Shown: one piece after another, positions 1-5,340 of the stretch
Layout: the number at the start of each line of letters is the position of its first letter
How positions within the stretch are numbered: position 1 is the stretch's first letter
NCBI GenBank assembly: GCA_015232485.1
Contig: JADFZP010000026.1
Span: 8,284-15,439 of the forward strand
Direction: 5' to 3'
DNA: 7,156 nucleotides
Source: Alphaproteobacteria bacterium
Lineage (GTDB): Bacteria; Pseudomonadota; Alphaproteobacteria; Rhodospirillales; Magnetospirillaceae
The notes under the pieces: model-generated
Databases searched by the model: none
The model's input: the letters and a program-made list of their open reading frames with translations, nothing else
Told to the model about the DNA's origin: nothing
Made by a program: the position numbers and the translations under genes

Positions 1-7
1 GGGCGGC

Positions 8-30
8 GTGACGGGGGCTCGCCCCGTCAC
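8..30 (-). terminator. GC-rich hairpin overlapping the phaR stop codon
   Basis: The arms GTGACGGGG (8-16) and CCCCGTCAC (22-30) pair perfectly over 9 bp around a 5-base loop. The phaR stop codon (27-29) lies inside one arm. No T-run follows on the phaR strand, so this is not a textbook intrinsic terminator. It could stabilise the 3' end of the phaR mRNA, or act with Rho. Confidence 0.4.
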
Positions 31-623
31 TTGTCCTTGGTCAGCAGCTTGTCCAACTGGGCCTGCATCGCGTTGAGGCGGGCTTGCAGTTCTTCCAGAT
101 TGGTGGGCTCGGCGCCGCCGTTCGAGGTCTTGCCGGGCGGGATGGTGCCGGGCGGATAGAAGGGCGTGAACATCTTCATGGCGCTTTCGAAGAAGGCCAT
201 GTTCTGCTTGCCCATCTCTTCGAAGGGATTGAAGGGAAACATGCCCTCCAGCGCGTGGCTCATGTATTGGCGCATTTGCTCTTCGTTGCGGGCGAAGGCC
301 TGCATCGAATATTCCAAATAACGCGGCACCAGACCGCCCAGCGAGTCGCCGTAGAAGCCGATCAACTGGCGCAGGAAGCTGATCGGCAGCAGGTTCTGGC
401 CCTTGCCTTCCTCTTCGACGATGATCTGGGTCAGGACCGAGCGGGTGATGTCCTCGCCGGTCTTGGCGTCGTAGACGACGAAGTCGGTGCCGTCCTTCAC
501 CATCTGACACAGGTGGTCGAGCGTGACATAACTGCTCGTCGCCGTGTTGTAGAGGCGCCGGTTGGCGTACTTCTTGATGGTGACGACGCCGGCGGCGGCG
601 CCGGTCAGAGGTGCTGTGGACAT
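27..623 (-). CDS. phaR: PhaR, PHA-responsive transcriptional repressor
   Basis: PhaR is a cytoplasmic DNA-binding protein that also binds PHA granules. It represses phasin genes and its own gene until polymer appears. The 198-residue product has the PHB/PHA accumulation regulator DNA-binding domain at about residues 12-73, with the family hallmark IKKYANRRLYNT at 16-27. A PHB_acc-type segment follows at about 78-121 (ISFLRQLIGFYGDSL). A linker rich in Phe, Met and Pro comes next, then a short C-terminal coiled coil at about 175-194 (NLEELQARLNAMQAQLDKLL). Length and domain order fit alphaproteobacterial PhaR. The ATG at 623 is chosen because a promoter-like -35/-10 pair lies at 660-688. The upstream in-frame ATGs at 662 and 671 would then fall in or above the -10 box. 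The Shine-Dalgarno signal is weak. The gene is divergent from the PHA synthase genes, so it probably regulates them and itself; that regulatory role is inferred. Confidence 0.95.
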   Translation of the reverse strand: MSTAPLTGAAAGVVTIKKYANRRLYNTATSSYVTLDHLCQMVKDGTDFVVYDAKTGEDITRSVLTQIIVEEEGKGQNLLPISFLRQLIGFYGDSLGGLVPRYLEYSMQAFARNEEQMRQYMSHALEGMFPFNPFEEMGKQNMAFFESAMKMFTPFYPPGTIPPGKTSNGGAEPTNLEELQARLNAMQAQLDKLLTKDK

Positions 624-659
624 GCTGGAATTTCGCTCGCTCGTCGGGATAACAGACCT

Positions 660-688
660 CATATAAGCCATTTTTGCGCCGATGTCCC
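660..688 (-). promoter_or_regulatory. Predicted sigma-70 promoter of phaR
   Basis: On the minus strand, GGGACA (683-688, 4 of 6 to TTGACA) and TATATG (660-665, 4 of 6 to TATAAT) are separated by exactly 17 bases. Transcription would start near 653, giving a leader of about 30 bases before the phaR ATG at 623. This is pattern recognition only. Confidence 0.45.
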
Positions 689-713
689 GTAAAGCGACAT
701 GAATCTTTTTGCG
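671..713. promoter_or_regulatory. Direct repeat TTTTTGCG, candidate operator pair
   Basis: TTTTTGCG occurs at 671-678 and again at 706-713, 35 bp apart in the same orientation, in a gap between divergent genes within otherwise GC-rich DNA. The first copy lies in the -35/-10 spacer of the predicted phaR promoter. The second overlaps the -35 of the predicted promoter for the opposite strand. PhaR is known to regulate its own gene in several bacteria and prefers TGC-containing sites. Assigning these repeats to PhaR is inference. Confidence 0.35.
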
Positions 714-738
714 TGGGCGAAGCGGCGCGGAATATAAT
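709..738 (+). promoter_or_regulatory. Predicted sigma-70 promoter of the PHA synthase genes
   Basis: A perfect TATAAT lies at 733-738. A weak -35 (TTGCGT, 709-714) sits 18 bases upstream. A start site 7-8 bases after the -10 would fall at about 745-746, on the A of the ATG of the next gene, so the transcript may be leaderless. Confidence 0.5.
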
Positions 739-745
739 CTCGACC

Positions 746-1135
746 ATGTCGGACGCACCGGATCTCGAAGCGCTCGCGCGGCGCTACCTCGACCTTTGGC
801 AAGACCAGATGTCGGCCCTGGCCGCCGATCCCGACGTGGCGGACGCGATGGCCCGCACGGTGCGTCTGATGGCTCGCGGCGCGTCCGCCTTCGTGGCCGG
901 CGCCGCCGCCACGCAACCGAGTTTCGAGGAGCGGACGGATGCCCCGTCGGCAGACCCCTTCGACGCCGCGGCAGGGGCCGCGGCCGCTGCCGCTGCACTG
1001 CGTGACCCAGGCCTCGACCCTGCTGAGTTCGACCGTCGCCTTGCCGACCTCGAAGGGCGCCTGGCCGCACTGGAAGCCGCATTTGGCCCAGGCGGCCGAG
1101 GAACTGGCCGCAAGCCTGGCCGGGATCGACCCTGA
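746..1135 (+). CDS. Small helical protein, putative PHA synthase accessory subunit
   Basis: The 129-residue product matches no family I can name with certainty. Residues 5-45 look helical (ALARRYLDLWQDQMSAL at 9-25) and recall the N-terminus of PHA synthase-associated proteins such as PhaE. Residues 74-84 are almost all Ala and Gly. Residues 99-113 form a leucine heptad (LADLEGRLAALEAAF), followed by a Gly/Arg/Lys-rich tail (GPGGRGTGRKPGRDRP). High third-position GC from 746 to about 1080 supports real coding. The ATG at 746 has no Shine-Dalgarno but lies right after a perfect -10 box. The frame overlaps the next gene by 53 bases. A small partner subunit for the class III-sized PhaC downstream is my inference. 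The alternative is the N-terminal third of one longer synthase, cut off by a one-base insertion near 1082-1084. The protein is much shorter than typical PhaE and I do not see the conserved C-terminal PhaE motif. Confidence 0.65.
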   Translation: MSDAPDLEALARRYLDLWQDQMSALAADPDVADAMARTVRLMARGASAFVAGAAATQPSFEERTDAPSADPFDAAAGAAAAAAALRDPGLDPAEFDRRLADLEGRLAALEAAFGPGGRGTGRKPGRDRP

Positions 1136-2174
1136 CCTGTTCGCCGAGGCCGTCGCCGCCGAGACCCGGCGCCGCTTCGGACGGTTCATCGACGGCGTGC
1201 TGGCCTATCGCGGCCATCCCTGGCGTCGCGGCCTGCCCGAGCCGCCTATCGTGTGGACCGAGGGCTCGTCCCGCCTGCTCGACTATGGCGGCGCCAACGA
1301 CGGCGCGCCGATCCTGGTGGTGCCCTCGCTGATCAACCGCGCCTATGTGCTGGACCTTACCGAGCGGCGCAGCCTGATGCGCCATCTGGCCGGTCGCGGC
1401 TTCCGACCCTGGCTGCTCGACTGGGGCGGGCCGGGCGAGGCCGAGCACGCCTTCGGCCTGGACGAGTATGTCGGCGGCCGGCTGCTGCGGGCGATGGCCG
1501 TGATGCGCGACTCGACCGGCCGGCGGCCGGTGCTGGTCGGCTATTGCATGGGTGGACTGCTCGCCCTGGCCGCCGCCGCCTTGGCTCCTAAGGCGGCGCG
1601 CGCCCTGGTGATGCTGGCCACGCCCTGGGATTTCCACGCCGCGCAACCCGCCCAGGCGCGGCTGATCGCCGGGCTCGAGCGCGATTGGCGGCCGGCCATC
1701 GACGAGGCCGGCGGCTTGCCGGTCGATGTGCTCCAGGCGCTGTTCGCGGGCGTCGATCCGACCAGCGTCGGGCGCAAATTCCGCTCGTTCCTCGATCTCG
1801 ATCCGAACAGCGCCAAGGCGCGCCTGTTCGTCGCCGTCGAGGATTGGCTGAACGACGGCATTCCGCTGGTCGCCGGGGTCGCCAACGAATGCTTGTTCGA
1901 CTGGTATGGCCGCAACGTCACGGCGAGCGGCGCGTGGCGGGTGGCCGGCCAGCCGGTGCGGCCCCAGGCGATCGACCACCCCACCCTGGTGATGGTGCCG
2001 ACGCGCGACCGCATCGTGCCGCCCGCCTCGGCCTTGGCGTTGGCGCGGGCCCTGCCGCGCGCGCATTGGCGCAGGCTGGCCACGGGTCACATCGGCATGG
2101 TGGCGGGAAGCCGCGCCCGTACCGATGTCTATGGAACCCTCGCCAGATGGGTGGGGCGCCTGCCCCCCGACTAG
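1083..2174 (+). CDS. phaC: PhaC-type polyhydroxyalkanoate synthase, short (class III-like) form
   Basis: The protein is an alpha/beta-hydrolase-fold polymerase that joins (R)-3-hydroxyacyl-CoA units into PHA at the granule surface. The lipase-like box is GYCMGG with the nucleophile at Cys155. The other triad members are Asp309 (PTRDRIVP) and His336 (TGHIGM). These positions and the 363-residue length are close to class III PhaC (Cys149, Asp302, His331 in Allochromatium). Other PhaC signatures are VPSLINRAYVLDL, LLDWGGPGEAEH, TPWDF and EDWLNDGIPL. The residues after the catalytic His lack the GVVNPP-type sequence of class I enzymes. The start is taken as TTG at 1083, with GGAAG at 1072-1076 six bases upstream. 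No ATG or GTG lies between there and the conserved core. Codon use becomes typical of the genome in this frame at about 1083, so an ATG at 939 in the same frame is not credible. The gene overlaps the previous frame by 53 bases. If that pair is really one gene, this is its C-terminal part. Confidence in the family is high; confidence in the start is moderate. Confidence 0.85.
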   Translation: MAQAAEELAASLAGIDPDLFAEAVAAETRRRFGRFIDGVLAYRGHPWRRGLPEPPIVWTEGSSRLLDYGGANDGAPILVVPSLINRAYVLDLTERRSLMRHLAGRGFRPWLLDWGGPGEAEHAFGLDEYVGGRLLRAMAVMRDSTGRRPVLVGYCMGGLLALAAAALAPKAARALVMLATPWDFHAAQPAQARLIAGLERDWRPAIDEAGGLPVDVLQALFAGVDPTSVGRKFRSFLDLDPNSAKARLFVAVEDWLNDGIPLVAGVANECLFDWYGRNVTASGAWRVAGQPVRPQAIDHPTLVMVPTRDRIVPPASALALARALPRAHWRRLATGHIGMVAGSRARTDVYGTLARWVGRLPPD

Positions 2175-2182
2175 CCTATGCT

Positions 2183-2203
2183 GCAAAGCGAAACGGCGCT
2201 TGC
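2183..2203 (+). other. Weak hairpin downstream of phaC
   Basis: GCAAAGCG and CGCTTGC can pair with one bulged A around the loop AAACGG, nine bases after the phaC stop codon. No T-run follows. It may mark the 3' end of the phaC message, but the signal is weak. Confidence 0.25.
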
Positions 2204-2228
2204 CCAGGGTGAGGGGGTAAGTTAAGAC

Positions 2229-2260
2229 AGGTGAGGAATAGACCTTCGGGCACCTCGCCT
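2229..2260 (+). other. Stem-loop with internal UUCG element in the phaA leader
   Basis: AGGTGAGG (2229-2236) pairs with CCTCGCCT (2253-2260) over 8 bp, including one G-U pair. The enclosed loop contains CCTTCGGG, a UUCG tetraloop closed by C-G pairs. It lies 43 bases upstream of the phaA start. It could be an mRNA-stabilising leader element or the remains of a terminator for phaC. No T-run follows. Confidence 0.35.
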
Positions 2261-2303
2261 TTCAACCGTTCATCGCCGTCTCTTTCAGGGAGTGAAGAGG
2301 AAC

Positions 2304-3476
2304 ATGACCGACATCGTCATCGCCGCCGCCGCGCGCACCGCCGTTGGCGCCTTCAACGGCAGCCTCGGCGCCCTCTCGGCCTCGAGCCTGGGCGAGCTGG
2401 TGATCCGCGAAGTGCTGAAGCGCTCGGGCGTCGCCCCGACCGAGGTCTCGGAAGTCGTGATGGGCCAGGTGCTCACCGCCGGCACCGGCCAGAACCCGGC
2501 CCGCCAAGCCTCGATCGCCGCCGGCCTGCCCATCGAGGTGCCGGCCTATTGCATCAATCAGGTGTGCGGCTCGGGTCTCAAGACGGTGGCGCTCGGGTTC
2601 ATGGGCATCCGCTCGGGCGACGCCCAGATCGTGATCGCCGGTGGCCAGGAAAGCATGAGCAACTCGACCCACTGCATCCATCTGCGCAACGGCACCAAGA
2701 TGGGCGACGCGCAGTTGGTCGACACCATGATCAAGGACGGCCTGTGGGACGCCTTCAACGGCTATCACATGGGCACCACCGCCGAGAACGTCGCCACCAA
2801 GTGGCAGATCACCCGCGACGACCAGGACGCCTTCGCCGCCGCCTCGCAGCAGAAGGCCGAGGCCGCCCAGAAGGCCGGCCGCTTCAAGGACGAGATCGTC
2901 CCCGTGGTGATCAAGACGCGCAAGGAAGAGAAGGTGTTCGACACCGACGAATACGTCCGCGCCGGCACCACCAAGGACGCGCTGGGCAAGCTGCGCCCCG
3001 CCTTCTCGAAGGACGGCACGGTGACCGCCGGCAACGCCTCGGGCATCAATGACGGCGCCGCCGCCGTGATCCTGATGACCGCCGACGAGGCCAAGCGTCG
3101 CGGCATCACGCCGCTGGCCCGCGTGGCAAGCTGGGCGCAGGCCGGCGTCGATCCCTCGATCATGGGCTGCGGCCCGATTCCCGCCAGTCAGGCGGCCCTC
3201 AAGAAGGCCGGCTGGAAGCCCCAGGACCTCGACCTGATCGAGGCCAACGAGGCCTTCGCCGCGCAGGCGATGGCGGTCAACAAGGACATGGGCTGGGACA
3301 CCGCCAAGGTGAACGTCAACGGCGGCGCCATCGCCATCGGCCACCCGATCGGCGCGTCGGGCACCCGCGTGCTGGTGACGCTGCTGCACGAGATGCAAAA
3401 GCGCGACGCCAAGAAGGGCCTGGCCACCCTGTGCATCGGCGGCGGCATGGGCATCGCCCTCTGCGTCGAGCGCTGA
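2304..3476 (+). CDS. phaA: PhaA, acetyl-CoA acetyltransferase (beta-ketothiolase)
   Basis: PhaA condenses two acetyl-CoA into acetoacetyl-CoA in the cytoplasm, the first step of PHB synthesis. The 390-residue product is full length for the family. The acyl-accepting Cys88 lies in NQVCGSG. His347 lies in NGGAIAIGHPIGASG and the second catalytic Cys377 in CIGGGMG. Each is one residue off the Zoogloea ramigera thiolase numbering (89, 348, 378). Family motifs GGQESMS, GYHMGTTAEN, ASGINDGAAA and EANEAFA are all present. The ATG at 2304 is preferred over the GTG at 2292 because the protein then begins MTDIVIAAAARTAVG, as thiolases usually do, and AGAGG lies just upstream. A GC-rich 129-bp leader separates it from phaC, and a 195-bp structured spacer separates it from phaB. 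Confidence 0.97.
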   Translation: MTDIVIAAAARTAVGAFNGSLGALSASSLGELVIREVLKRSGVAPTEVSEVVMGQVLTAGTGQNPARQASIAAGLPIEVPAYCINQVCGSGLKTVALGFMGIRSGDAQIVIAGGQESMSNSTHCIHLRNGTKMGDAQLVDTMIKDGLWDAFNGYHMGTTAENVATKWQITRDDQDAFAAASQQKAEAAQKAGRFKDEIVPVVIKTRKEEKVFDTDEYVRAGTTKDALGKLRPAFSKDGTVTAGNASGINDGAAAVILMTADEAKRRGITPLARVASWAQAGVDPSIMGCGPIPASQAALKKAGWKPQDLDLIEANEAFAAQAMAVNKDMGWDTAKVNVNGGAIAIGHPIGASGTRVLVTLLHEMQKRDAKKGLATLCIGGGMGIALCVER

Positions 3477-3488
3477 CCGGCGCTTTTT
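3469..3488 (+). terminator. Terminator-like attenuator at the end of phaA
   Basis: AGCGC (3469-3473) and GCGCT (3480-3484) form a 5-bp stem around a 6-base loop that begins with the phaA stop codon. A run of five T (3484-3488) follows directly. The stem is short, so partial termination is more likely than a complete stop. That would lower phaB transcription relative to phaA. Confidence 0.4.
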
Positions 3489-3556
3489 CTTCCAGCCGCC
3501 ATTGAGGCGGCGGCCAAGGGCGTCGGCACGACGCCCGCCCGGCGAGGGACGATCAG
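3485..3556 (+). repeat. REP-like intergenic repeat, unit 1
   Basis: This is the first copy of a 72-bp element repeated at a 76-bp period. It begins TTTTCTTCCA and contains two hairpins: GCCGCC/GGCGGC around ATTGA (3495-3511), and GGGCGTCG/CGACGCCC around GCA (3518-3536). Three of 72 positions differ from unit 2 (3527, 3549, 3553), and none of them disrupts either stem. The arrangement resembles REP or palindromic intergenic repeats. Confidence 0.85.
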
Positions 3557-3560
3557 AGTA

Positions 3561-3632
3561 TTTTCTTCCAGCCGCCATTGAGGCGGCGGCCAAGGGCGTC
3601 GGTACGACGCCCGCCCGGCGAGGGGCGAACAG
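3561..3632 (+). repeat. REP-like intergenic repeat, unit 2
   Basis: This second copy matches unit 1 at 69 of 72 positions after a 4-base gap. Its hairpins lie at 3571-3587 and 3594-3612. The only difference within a hairpin is C to T at 3603, in the loop of the second one, so both stems are intact. Confidence 0.85.
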
Positions 3633-3636
3633 GAAA

Positions 3637-3653
3637 GGCGTCGGCACGACGCC
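3637..3653 (+). repeat. Partial third copy of the repeat hairpin
   Basis: GGCGTCGGCACGACGCC repeats the core of the second hairpin of units 1 and 2, with 7-bp arms around GCA. It ends five bases before the phaB Shine-Dalgarno (AAGGGAG, 3658-3664), so its folding could affect ribosome access to phaB. Confidence 0.75.
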
Positions 3654-3671
3654 TAAGAAGGGAGACAAAAA

Positions 3672-4394
3672 ATGGGGCGAGTAGCACTAGTCACCGGCGG
3701 CACCCGCGGGATCGGCCGGCAAATCTCCATCGCGCTCAAGGAAAAGGGCTACCGCGTCGTCGCCAACTACTTCGGCAACGTCGACGCGGCCAAGGCCTTC
3801 ACGGACGAGACCGGCATCCCGACCTATCGCTTCGACGTGTCGAACTACGCCGACTGCGAAGCCGCGATCCAGAAGATCGCCCATGAGGTCGGGCCGGTCG
3901 AAATTCTGGTCAACAACGCCGGCATCACCCGCGATTCGACGCTGCACCGGATGAATTACGAGCAGTGGGAGGACGTGATCCACACGAACCTCTCCTCGTG
4001 CTTCAACATGTCCCGCTCCGTGATCGAATCGATGCGCGACCGCGGCTTCGGCCGCATCGTCAACATCGGCTCGGTCAACGGCCAGGCCGGCCAGTACGGT
4101 CAGGTCAACTACGCCGCGGCGAAGTCCGGCATCCACGGCTTCACCAAGGCCCTGGCCCAGGAAGGCGCCGCCAAGAACATCACCGTCAACGCCATCGCGC
4201 CCGGCTATGTCGACACCGACATGGTCCGCGCCGTGCCCCATAACGTGCTGGAGAAGATCATCTCCCGCATTCCGATGGGCCGTCTGGGCCGCGCCGACGA
4301 CATCGCGCGCGGCGTGCTGTTCCTGATCGCCGACGACGCCGATTTCATCACCGGCTCGACGCTGTCGATCAACGGCGGCCAGCACATGTATTGA
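3672..4394 (+). CDS. phaB: PhaB, NADPH-dependent acetoacetyl-CoA reductase
   Basis: PhaB reduces acetoacetyl-CoA to (R)-3-hydroxybutyryl-CoA, the monomer for PHA synthase. The 240-residue product is a classical short-chain dehydrogenase/reductase of normal length. The cofactor loop TGGTRGIG is at residues 8-15 and NNAG at 81-84. The catalytic tetrad is Asn106, Ser134, Tyr147 and Lys151. The segment NGQAGQYGQVNYAAAKSG resembles Ralstonia PhaB more than FabG: Gln141, Tyr142 and Gln144 align with its substrate-contacting Gln147, Phe148 and Gln150. The ATG at 3672 has a good Shine-Dalgarno, AAGGGAG, seven bases upstream. The cofactor preference is inferred from the family. The gene follows phaA after a repeat-filled spacer and ends at a strong hairpin. 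Confidence 0.95.
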   Translation: MGRVALVTGGTRGIGRQISIALKEKGYRVVANYFGNVDAAKAFTDETGIPTYRFDVSNYADCEAAIQKIAHEVGPVEILVNNAGITRDSTLHRMNYEQWEDVIHTNLSSCFNMSRSVIESMRDRGFGRIVNIGSVNGQAGQYGQVNYAAAKSGIHGFTKALAQEGAAKNITVNAIAPGYVDTDMVRAVPHNVLEKIISRIPMGRLGRADDIARGVLFLIADDADFITGSTLSINGGQHMY

Positions 4395-4400
4395 GAACCG

Positions 4401-4433
4401 GCCCGCCCCGGCCAAAGCGCGGCCGGGGCGGGC
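4401..4433. terminator. Shared hairpin between phaB and the converging operon
   Basis: GCCCGCCCCGGCC (4401-4413) and GGCCGGGGCGGGC (4421-4433) form a perfect 13-bp stem with a 7-base loop. It fills most of the 45 bases between the phaB stop and the stop of the opposing gene. There is no long T-run, only TCGTTCCT on the plus strand. Position and stem strength suggest a bidirectional transcription end. Confidence 0.75.
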
Positions 4434-4439
4434 TCGTTC

Positions 4440-4994
4440 CTACTTCATCTCCGAGATCTGCGGTTGCGCCGGGCGCGGCCCGACCGGCACCATCACATGG
4501 GCATAGGGCGTGCCCTTCCACATCACATAGGGACCGCCATTGTTGGGGTCGACCGGGAAGGCGTCCATCGCCTGGGTCGGCATCAGCAGCATGAGGTGCG
4601 GCCCTTCGACCACCCACTGGTTTTCGGCGGTGCCGCGTTCGGCGAAGGGATCGAAATTGCTGGCCCCCTCGTCGCCGGCCATCATATAGGCCACGCCCCC
4701 CTTGTCATTGGTGAACGGCGCCTTTTTCGACCAGGCGTCGGCCCAGGCCATCCAGACCCGATCGAAGCACATCGGCGCGGTGCCCTTCATGTTCGGCGGG
4801 GTCGGCATGCAGGTGTATTCGCCGGTGCCCTGTCGCAGCACGTTGCCCTGCCAGTCCTGGACGGTGGCCTTGTCGGCGATGCCGGGTGGGGCGGCCTTCA
4901 GGGCGTCCTCCATCATCACCTGGCGGTCGTCGCCATGGGCGACGGCCGGCAGCGCCAGCCCAAGTGCCGCGAGCAGTGATATCTTGCGCAACAT
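4440..4994 (-). CDS. Exported conserved-type protein of unknown function
   Basis: The 184-residue product starts with a signal peptide (MLRKISLLAALGLALPAVAHG), with cleavage near residue 21, so it should be periplasmic. I recall similar uncharacterised alphaproteobacterial proteins but cannot assign a function. The mature part has two cysteines, Cys62 and Cys76, that could form a disulfide around TPPNMKGTAPM. It also has a Trp-rich segment (RVWMAWADAW, 79-88), EGPHLMLLMP at 130-139 and PNNGGPYVMWKGTPYAHVMV at 150-169. His133 and His166 with several Met residues could suggest metal or haem contact, but this is speculation. The ATG at 4994 has a strong Shine-Dalgarno, GGAGG, about six bases upstream. 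It is the last gene of the minus-strand run, 31 bases after the cytochrome c gene, so a role linked to that cytochrome is possible. Confidence 0.85.
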   Translation of the reverse strand: MLRKISLLAALGLALPAVAHGDDRQVMMEDALKAAPPGIADKATVQDWQGNVLRQGTGEYTCMPTPPNMKGTAPMCFDRVWMAWADAWSKKAPFTNDKGGVAYMMAGDEGASNFDPFAERGTAENQWVVEGPHLMLLMPTQAMDAFPVDPNNGGPYVMWKGTPYAHVMVPVGPRPAQPQISEMK

Positions 4995-5025
4995 GTGCGT
5001 CCTCCATGGAAGCGGATGGTCCGTT

Positions 5026-5331
5026 TCAATGTCGATCGAAGCTTTCGATATAGGCGACCAGCGCGTCGATTTCGCCGAACGACAGGTCGAGGGGGGGCAT
5101 CGGGGCATGGGGCGCCGCCAGAAAGCGGCGCAGATCGTCGGCATTGCGACGGGCCGCGATGTTGTCGAAGGTTGGCGCGATGTCGGCGCCGCTTCCCTGG
5201 GGGCCGACCGTGTGGCAGGCGGCGCACCAGCGGGTGGCGATCGCCCAGCCCGCCTCGACGCGCGACGCGGTTTGGAAATCCTGGGCCGCCGCCGGCCCGG
5301 CGAGCAGCAAGATGGCGAGCGCGATGAGCAT
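5026..5331 (-). CDS. Small periplasmic monohaem cytochrome c
   Basis: The 101-residue product has a signal peptide (MLIALAILLLAGPAAAQ) and one haem-binding motif, CAACH at residues 36-40. Met78 in APMPP is the likely sixth iron ligand. The C-terminal helix (FGEIDALVAYIESF) is typical of class I cytochromes c. The mature protein of about 84 residues is near the minimum size for this fold. It should carry electrons in the periplasm; the partner is unknown, as no oxidase, dehydrogenase or maturation gene lies in the window. The ATG at 5329-5331 has only a weak Shine-Dalgarno, and a GC-rich hairpin (5341-5364) lies just upstream. The gene sits between two exported proteins of unknown function in the same orientation. 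Confidence 0.9.
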   Translation of the reverse strand: MLIALAILLLAGPAAAQDFQTASRVEAGWAIATRWCAACHTVGPQGSGADIAPTFDNIAARRNADDLRRFLAAPHAPMPPLDLSFGEIDALVAYIESFDRH

Positions 5332-5340
5332 GGCTTCAGG

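Noticed and set aside
624..671. Earlier phaR starts at 662 or 671
   Set aside because: They have no Shine-Dalgarno, add residues unlike PhaR N-termini, and lie in or above the predicted -10 box.
939..1082. ATG at 939 as the start of phaC
   Set aside because: The first 48 codons in this frame have poor codon use (many CCT, ACT, TCC-type codons) and no PhaC-like sequence, while frame 2 codes strongly over the same bases.
1075..1090. Programmed +1 frameshift joining the two synthase frames
   Set aside because: GCA TTT GGC is not a known slippery site, and re-pairing Phe-tRNA from TTT to TTG is unfavourable. Two genes or a plain one-base change are simpler.
27..2186. Very long minus-strand reading frame continuing upstream of phaR
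   Set aside because: Only the last 198 codons are PhaR. The rest is the antisense shadow of the synthase genes, is Arg/Gln/Gly-rich and low-complexity, and crosses the promoter region.
2200..2228. Promoter for phaA (TTGCCC, 17 bases, TAAGAC)
   Set aside because: The -10 matches only 3 of 6 consensus bases, and the -35 overlaps a hairpin after phaC. It is too weak to annotate.
3485..3653. CRISPR array
   Set aside because: Only two full units with a 4-base gap are present, and each unit is 72 bp with internal hairpins. There are no spacers of regular length and no cas genes.
2262..3668. 468-residue minus-strand frame opposite phaA
   Set aside because: It is the antisense of phaA, rich in Gly, Ala, Val and His as expected from GC-rich antisense frames, and it runs through the intergenic repeats.
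3502..3684. Small plus-strand frame across the phaA-phaB spacer (60 residues, repeated KGVGTTP)
   Set aside because: Its repetitive peptide is a translation of the intergenic repeats. It overlaps the phaB start and has no convincing ribosome site.
3687..4415. 242-residue minus-strand frame opposite phaB
   Set aside because: It is an antisense shadow of a confidently assigned reductase and has no recognisable domain.
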